Origin: CAYYKK01 sp964467935
GTDB taxonomy: Bacteria; Myxococcota_A; Polyangia; Polyangiales; Polyangiaceae
Reading direction: 5' to 3'
NCBI GenBank assembly: GCA_964467935.1
Contig: CAYYKK010000005.1
Location: 1 to 64,000 of the forward strand
DNA length: 64,000 nt
The notes below the pieces were generated by a model. It saw only the letters and a list, made by a program, of their open reading frames with translations, made no database searches and had not been told where the DNA came from. This document shows positions 59,699 through 64,000 of the stretch, in pieces; position 1 is the first letter of the stretch; every line of letters begins with the position of its first letter. A program made the position numbers and the translations under genes.

Positions 59699-60568
59699 AT
59701 GATGCGAAAGCTCGTGGGCGTGGGGATCGCGGCGGCGGTGTTGGGTCTGGCTTCGGTGGCTTCGGCCGAAGACGCGAAGCTCCCGGTTCGCTACGCGGAC
59801 CGGCCGCTCACGCTGCCGAAGATGACGCTCGCTCCCGAGTTCAGCCTCCCGCTCGTCCACGTCGAAGGAGCGGGCCTCGCCTTCAACGGGGTCGGCCTGA
59901 ACCTCGGCGCGGCGTTCGGCGTCATCGACGACCTCACCGTCGACGTCACGCCGCTCTCGCTGCTCATCGGCCGGACCGACGTCGCCGGGCTCTTCGGCGG
60001 CAGCCAGACGAAGGCGTACTACGGGACCTTCCGCCTCGGCGCGACCTACCGCTTCCTCCACACCGAGGTCGCCGACATCGGCGCGCGCGCCGAGGTCGGC
60101 GCGACGGGTGCGAACGACGTCATCCACCTGACCGGCAGCATCCCGGTGCTGCTGCGGCTCGCGCACGTCGTCCGCATCGACACGGGCTTCGCGTTCTCGG
60201 GTCTCTTCCCGACGAAGAGCGGCACCAAGGTCGACGGCGCGATGGGCTCGGTCGGCACGAGCCCGACGGTCCTCTCCGCCGTCGGCAAAGCAGGCATCCC
60301 CGTCGACGTCACCGTCCAGATCGTCGACGCGTTCTTCGCGGGGCTCGACACCGGCTTCGGCATCGGGAGCTTCCACGGCAAGGTCGACCAGAGCTGCTTC
60401 ATGCCCCTCGGCTTCCGCGTGGGAGGCACGATCGGCGGCGACAAGCCGGTCGTCGACCTCACGGGCAACTTCGGCTTCCCGTTCTTCCTGCTCGGCGCCG
60501 ACTCGAAGCCGCCGTTCACGAACATCTGGCAGGTCGGGCTCGACGCGCGCGCCTACTTCCAGCTCTGA
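59699..60568 (+). CDS. Outer-membrane beta-barrel protein
   Basis: The 289-residue product starts just after GGAGGA and has a signal peptide cut near VASAED. The mature protein is made of alternating hydrophobic beta-strands with Gly/Ala turns and ends in Phe-Gln-Leu (AYFQL), typical of outer-membrane barrels of about 12-14 strands. No family-specific motif is seen. It is convergent with the acetate-transporter-like gene, whose stop is 3 nt away. Confidence 0.78.
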   Translation: MMRKLVGVGIAAAVLGLASVASAEDAKLPVRYADRPLTLPKMTLAPEFSLPLVHVEGAGLAFNGVGLNLGAAFGVIDDLTVDVTPLSLLIGRTDVAGLFGGSQTKAYYGTFRLGATYRFLHTEVADIGARAEVGATGANDVIHLTGSIPVLLRLAHVVRIDTGFAFSGLFPTKSGTKVDGAMGSVGTSPTVLSAVGKAGIPVDVTVQIVDAFFAGLDTGFGIGSFHGKVDQSCFMPLGFRVGGTIGGDKPVVDLTGNFGFPFFLLGADSKPPFTNIWQVGLDARAYFQL

Positions 60569-60571
60569 GCT

Positions 60572-61204
60572 TCAGCGCTTCACGCCGAACGCGGGGCCGC
60601 CGAGCGGCAAGAGGGCGCGCCCCGACGCGGCTTGGAGCACGAGCGCGAAGGCCAGATAGAGCGAGATCGCCATGAGCCCGACGGTCAACCAAGCGATGCC
60701 GACGCCGAGCGACGGCAGGTGGAGCACCTCGCGGCCGATGCGGCAGACGTAGAGCAGATCGATGTCGGCGAGGAACACGAGCAAGAGCTTCGAGTGGAAG
60801 CCGAACGCGACGGTCATCACGAGGAAGATGACGAGGAAGCACGCGTCCACGGAGAGCACGATCGCCGAGCTCGGGGCGCGTCCTTGCGACAGCTCCGACA
60901 AGGACCAGTAGTTCATGATCCAGTTGAACGAGAACGCGGTGAAGAGCGTGCCGCCGAGGACGTTCTTGTTCACGAAGCTCATGAGCCCCGCCAGGATCTG
61001 ACCACCCGCGCCGAAGAGCAGGCAGAACATCGCCGCCATGCGGAGCCCCTCGGCGTTGAGCGCCGACTTCACGCCGAACGCGATCGGCAGGAGCGCGGCG
61101 CACCCGACCGAGAGCCCGATGAGCCCGAGGGGGGTCGGATCGGCGAGCGGCGTGGGAGCGGCGGCGGGGTGAGCTGTTTCGTCCACGGGCCGCGTATAGC
61201 GCAT
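60572..61204 (-). CDS. GPR1/FUN34/YaaH-type acetate/succinate transporter
   Basis: The 210-residue protein has six predicted spans and the signature ADPTPLGLIGLSVG (an NPAPLGL-like motif) that starts AceTr-family proteins such as E. coli SatP. It likely moves acetate or succinate with a proton. The ATG at 61204 was chosen; a further frame to 61261 adds 19 shadow-like residues. It ends 3 nt from the convergent barrel gene stop. Confidence 0.88.
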   Translation of the reverse strand: MRYTRPVDETAHPAAAPTPLADPTPLGLIGLSVGCAALLPIAFGVKSALNAEGLRMAAMFCLLFGAGGQILAGLMSFVNKNVLGGTLFTAFSFNWIMNYWSLSELSQGRAPSSAIVLSVDACFLVIFLVMTVAFGFHSKLLLVFLADIDLLYVCRIGREVLHLPSLGVGIAWLTVGLMAISLYLAFALVLQAASGRALLPLGGPAFGVKR

Positions 61205-61285
61205 CGCCGCGCGGGGCCCGGGAGGATTCGTCGCGCGAGACGGGCCCGGGACCGTGACCAACCCGTCATCGAGCGGCGTCGTCGC

Positions 61286-62005
61286 TCACTTCTTGCTCAT
61301 CGCGTAGCCGATCCCGAGCGCGGCGAACGCGAGCGTCGGCAGCGAGAAGCGAACGCCGAGCATGTACCGGAGCTCGCCGCCGCCCTGGCCGCCGACGGCG
61401 GACGCGTAGGTGGTCGAGCCCTCGAGGCCGAGGATCTCGGAGAACGAGAACGACGCGCCCAAGACGACGCCGGCGCGCGTGCCGGTCTCGGTGCCGCGGT
61501 ACGCATAGCGCTCGAACGAGGGGCCGACGAAGAGATCGCCGAAGAACCCCGAGGGCATCCACATGCGCAGGCGGAGCTTCGTCTCCATGCTCGCGGCGGT
61601 CACCGACTCGAGCTTGTCGTACGCGACGAGGAGGCCGGTCCCGAAGTCGATCCAGCGACCGACGGAGGTCATCACGCCGGCCTCGACGTACGGGCGAACG
61701 ACGCGCTCCCAGCCGACCTCGGTGCTCGCGGTGCCGCCTTGCACGCCGAACGCGAGGAGCGGGTACGCGCCGCAGCGGGGGCGCGGGATCGCCCAGCACG
61801 GAAAGTCGGGATCGAACGGCGAGCGCGGGAGGTAGAGGCGCGGCTCGCGTGCGACGGCGGGGCGCGCGCGCGGCGAGCCGGCGTCGGTCGAGGCCTTCGG
61901 AGGTGCGTCGCCCTCCGGGGTCGCGACGACGAGCGGATCGGCGAAGGCGACCCGACCGAAGAGGATCGCCGCGAGCGCGGTCGAGAGCGCGACCTGGGAC
62001 CTCAC
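61286..62005 (-). CDS. Outer-membrane protein overlapping the ferritin-like lipoprotein
   Basis: The GTG at 62005 overlaps the upstream stop (GTGA). The 239-residue product has a signal peptide (cut after VAFA) and a Pro/Ala linker. A beta-rich domain begins near residue 75 with repeated Gly-flanked strands, and the protein ends in Lys. Two Cys (CWAIPRPRCG) near 70-79 could form a disulfide in the linker. The barrel is short and the family is not recognised. It is translationally coupled to the ferritin-like gene. Confidence 0.72.
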   Translation of the reverse strand: MRSQVALSTALAAILFGRVAFADPLVVATPEGDAPPKASTDAGSPRARPAVAREPRLYLPRSPFDPDFPCWAIPRPRCGAYPLLAFGVQGGTASTEVGWERVVRPYVEAGVMTSVGRWIDFGTGLLVAYDKLESVTAASMETKLRLRMWMPSGFFGDLFVGPSFERYAYRGTETGTRAGVVLGASFSFSEILGLEGSTTYASAVGGQGGGELRYMLGVRFSLPTLAFAALGIGYAMSKK

Positions 62006-62985
62006 GCGAGGCCTTCCCGCGCGTCGAACGCCGCGAGCAACCGCTGCCGCGTGTCTTCGTCCGGTAGCCCTGCGACCGCGCGATCGCGTGGGTCGAGCGG
62101 GACCTCGCGCGCGAGCCTCTCACGCGCCTCACGCGACGCCTCCGCGATCCGCCGACGGCTCGCCGCGCCGAGCCTCTCGCTCGACCAGGCGTGGATGCGC
62201 GCCGCGAGCCGGCGATGCCCCGCTTCGTCCCGCGCGAGGACACCGAACGCGCGCCGCGCGCCCGCCGAGGAGGCGTGGCGAGACTGGTGGTGGAGCACGT
62301 CGACGCCGAACCCCTCGAAGACGAGGCCCTCGACGGCGTTGTGGCGCGCGAGCTCGTCGAGCGACGGCGTCGCGTGCTCGACCAGCGTGACGGGCTCGAT
62401 CGCGATCCCCTGGAGGAGCGCGAGCCGGGCCATCGCGCGCGCGTGGGCGACCTCCTCGAACGCGCTCTGCGCCGCGCCGCGGACGAGCTCGCTCGGCGCG
62501 TCGTGGAGGGCGAGGTCGCGAGCGAGATCGACGAAGGCGATCGCCGCCGCGGCCTCGTGCGCCGCCGCGATCGCGAGGTGACCCGCGCCTCGATCGCGAG
62601 GCAGCGCGAGGCCGCGCGGACGACGACCGATGCCGACCGGCGGACAGTAGTCGCCCTCGCAGCGCACACCCGGCCCGACGTAGCCCGGTGTCTCGATCGT
62701 CACGAGCGAGCAGCTCGTCCAGCTGTATCCCGACGAGGTCGGCGCGCCGCCGCCGGCACCGCCGGCGCCGATCGGCGCGCAGAGCTTCTGACACTCCGAA
62801 AGAGGCAGACGCACGGACCCGTAGCGGGCGTCGAGCCGCGCCTTGGTCTTCGCGTCGAGGGGGATGGCGACGTCCTCGGGTCCGCACGGCGCGCCGCAGG
62901 CCAGACCGAGGGCCGAAGATCCGACGACGAGCCCCCGCGTCACGAGGCCACGCATCGCCGAAAAGGAAGCAGGGAGGCGGAGCAT
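62002..62985 (-). CDS. Ferritin-like lipoprotein with Cys-rich N-terminal region
   Basis: Two starts are possible: 62985 (MLRLPASFS) and 62955 (MRGLVTRGL). The lipobox is LGLAC. A Cys-rich segment of about 100 residues (ECQKLC, CEGDYC) precedes a helical domain. Its four ferritin-like helices have His-Glu (AAHEAAAA), ExxH in EEVAH, a helix-3 Glu (NAVEG) and ExxH in DEAGH. These ligands suggest a di-iron centre, as in bacterioferritin-like or rubrerythrin-like oxidases. Envelope location is unusual for a ferritin fold. The stop overlaps the OMP start by 4 nt. Confidence 0.82.
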   Translation of the reverse strand: MLRLPASFSAMRGLVTRGLVVGSSALGLACGAPCGPEDVAIPLDAKTKARLDARYGSVRLPLSECQKLCAPIGAGGAGGGAPTSSGYSWTSCSLVTIETPGYVGPGVRCEGDYCPPVGIGRRPRGLALPRDRGAGHLAIAAAHEAAAAIAFVDLARDLALHDAPSELVRGAAQSAFEEVAHARAMARLALLQGIAIEPVTLVEHATPSLDELARHNAVEGLVFEGFGVDVLHHQSRHASSAGARRAFGVLARDEAGHRRLAARIHAWSSERLGAASRRRIAEASREARERLAREVPLDPRDRAVAGLPDEDTRQRLLAAFDAREGLA

Positions 62986-63091
62986 CGGCCCCAAGGTATC
63001 CCGAGCGCGGGCGACGATCACCCTCGCGCAGGGTCCATCTCGTGCTCGCTCCGCCTTCGCCGGCCGCTCGCCGTGGCCAGGGCGGGGCGAC

Positions 63092-63376
63092 TCAGTCGCA
63101 CTTGCGCATGCCGCAGCCGCCCTTGCCCTTGCAGTCGTTCTTGCCGGCGCAGTCGTTCGACGCCGTCTTGCAGCCGCCCTTGCCCTTGCAGTCGTTCTTG
63201 CCGGCGCAGCAGTCCTTCTTGCTCGAGCCATCGGGCGCCGCGCTGCCGGCGACCTTGTCGGCCGGCGCGCTCGTCGGTCCCGCGGAGGCGGACTTCTGCG
63301 CGGACGCGTCCTGGGAGCAGCCTGCGACGAGGCCGGAGACGGCCGTGAGGGCGAGTGCACGTGCGGTGGGCGTCAT
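63092..63376 (-). CDS. Small Cys-rich lipoprotein, bufferin-like
   Basis: The 94-residue product has a lipoprotein signal (lipobox LVAGC near residue 20), a Ser/Ala-rich linker and a Cys-rich tail. That tail contains two copies of CAGKNDCKGKGGC and a final MRKCD. The repeat resembles the metal-binding repeat of periplasmic BufA2-type bufferins, which sequester copper or other metals. The partner genes bufB and bufC are not seen next to it. The family call is by motif only. Confidence 0.7.
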   Translation of the reverse strand: MTPTARALALTAVSGLVAGCSQDASAQKSASAGPTSAPADKVAGSAAPDGSSKKDCCAGKNDCKGKGGCKTASNDCAGKNDCKGKGGCGMRKCD

Positions 63377-63472
63377 GGTCTACCGGATGTAGCACGATGC
63401 GCCCGGCGGGGAAGACCGAGGGGCGACCGCGCCGTTCGCGCCGACGCGAGAGGAGCTGCGAGCGGCGTCGAC

Positions 63473-64000
63473 TCAGGCGAGCAGCGCGACGAGCGCGCCG
63501 TTCACCAGGTGCGCGACGATCGCGGGAGCGATCGAGCGCGTGCGCAAGGTCAGCGCGCCGAGGAACAACGAAAACGCCGCGAGCATGAGGCAGCGCACCA
63601 CGACGTCGTCGAGCCCGCCGGCTCTCCACGCGGCGCCGTGGAGCCACGCCGGCAGCGCGGCGGCGACGAAGAGCAGCGTGGTGAGGAGGTTCGAGCGATA
63701 GAGGCAGAGTCGCCGCTCGAGCACCGACAGGATGAGACCCCGGAAGACGATCTCCTCCGCGACCGGCACGAGCGAGATCGAGCCCCAGAGCCGCAGGGTC
63801 GCGCCGCCGTCGAGCGAGAGGTGACGCCCCGACGTGTAGCGCTCGAAGACCAGCACGCCGCCGAACCAAAGGCCCATCGCGACGAACGATCCGACCCAGG
63901 CGCGGAGCGCACCTGGCGCGTGCCCACACTCGCCCTCGAGCGATCGCGGCAGGGTCAGGCGCGTCGCCTCGGCGAAGCGCGCCCCGAACACCTGGCGCGC
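63473..64000 (-). CDS. CPBP-family membrane protease, start beyond or near the edge
   Basis: The visible 172 residues from a GTG at 63991, with the frame open to the edge, hold four or more hydrophobic spans. The CPBP (Abi/CAAX protease) motifs are EEIVFRG (metal/Glu site), and a late His in SIAPAIVAHLVNG. The distance from 64000 suggests that the N-terminus could be cut. CPBP enzymes include the myxosortases that process MYXO-CTERM tails. This window has two such tails (697 and 13569), which makes a link possible but not shown. Confidence 0.78.
   Translation of the reverse strand, partial: ARQVFGARFAEATRLTLPRSLEGECGHAPGALRAWVGSFVAMGLWFGGVLVFERYTSGRHLSLDGGATLRLWGSISLVPVAEEIVFRGLILSVLERRLCLYRSNLLTTLLFVAAALPAWLHGAAWRAGGLDDVVVRCLMLAAFSLFLGALTLRTRSIAPAIVAHLVNGALVALLA

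Overview
The window is very GC-rich DNA with strong third-codon-position GC bias, so long spurious frames shadow almost every real gene. It looks like the chromosome of a myxobacterium, most likely of the Polyangiales (Sorangium-like) group. Three things point there: C-terminal MYXO-CTERM-type sorting tails on two exported proteins, Hanks-type kinases with PEGA repeats, and many lipoproteins whose mature N-terminus is a Gly/Ser/Ala-rich linker. By eye, about 21 of 53 genes carry a lipoprotein signal. No tRNA, rRNA, CRISPR array, insertion sequence or phage gene was seen, and nothing marks a recently acquired island.

Layout. 0-8.2 kb: a cut-off lipoprotein, a VIT/VWA lipoprotein broken by a frameshift, a single-span protein, polyphosphate kinase (ppk1), then panC-tmk-J-domain genes. 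8.2-15.4 kb (minus strand): a membrane kinase-like protein fused to three DsbA-type thioredoxin domains, a lipoprotein, an ArsB/NhaD-type permease and a MYXO-CTERM surface protein. 15.5-24.4 kb: an esterase overlapping a TonB-receptor-like protein, two repeat lipoproteins, a PEGA kinase with a downstream lipoprotein, and trmB. 24.5-38.9 kb: a GT-C-type membrane protein, proline iminopeptidase, a DUF362/metallophosphatase/M28 peptidase run, an aldo-keto reductase/CysQ/FAD-oxidoreductase run, a VWA-like lipoprotein, an FHA sigma-54 activator and a GYF2-GAF protein. 39-40.4 kb: intracellular PHA depolymerase.

40.6-51.0 kb holds two diverged copies of one two-gene module. Each has a beta-propeller di-heme cytochrome lipoprotein (MauG/cytochrome c peroxidase type) overlapping by 4 nt a small exported protein of unrecognised family. 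The second copy is divergent from a large VCBS/ASPIC lipoprotein. 51.4-57.1 kb: a NarL-type regulator facing a degenerate receiver, a mono-heme PD40 lipoprotein, a Rieske lipoprotein and a ferredoxin/CDGSH protein. 57.2-64 kb: an MFS antiporter, a miniature flagellar-rod-like protein, outer-membrane proteins, an acetate-type transporter, a ferritin-like lipoprotein, a Cys-rich metal-binding-type peptide and a CPBP protease running off the edge.

How the genes fit together: the window is mostly cell-envelope and redox functions (c-type cytochromes, DsbA domains, Rieske and CDGSH clusters, ferritin-like and Cys-rich lipoproteins) around a few housekeeping genes (ppk1, panC, tmk, trmB). The most novel items are the pseudokinase-triple-DsbA fusion and the duplicated cytochrome/partner module. 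These are sequence-based inferences; no database search was possible.
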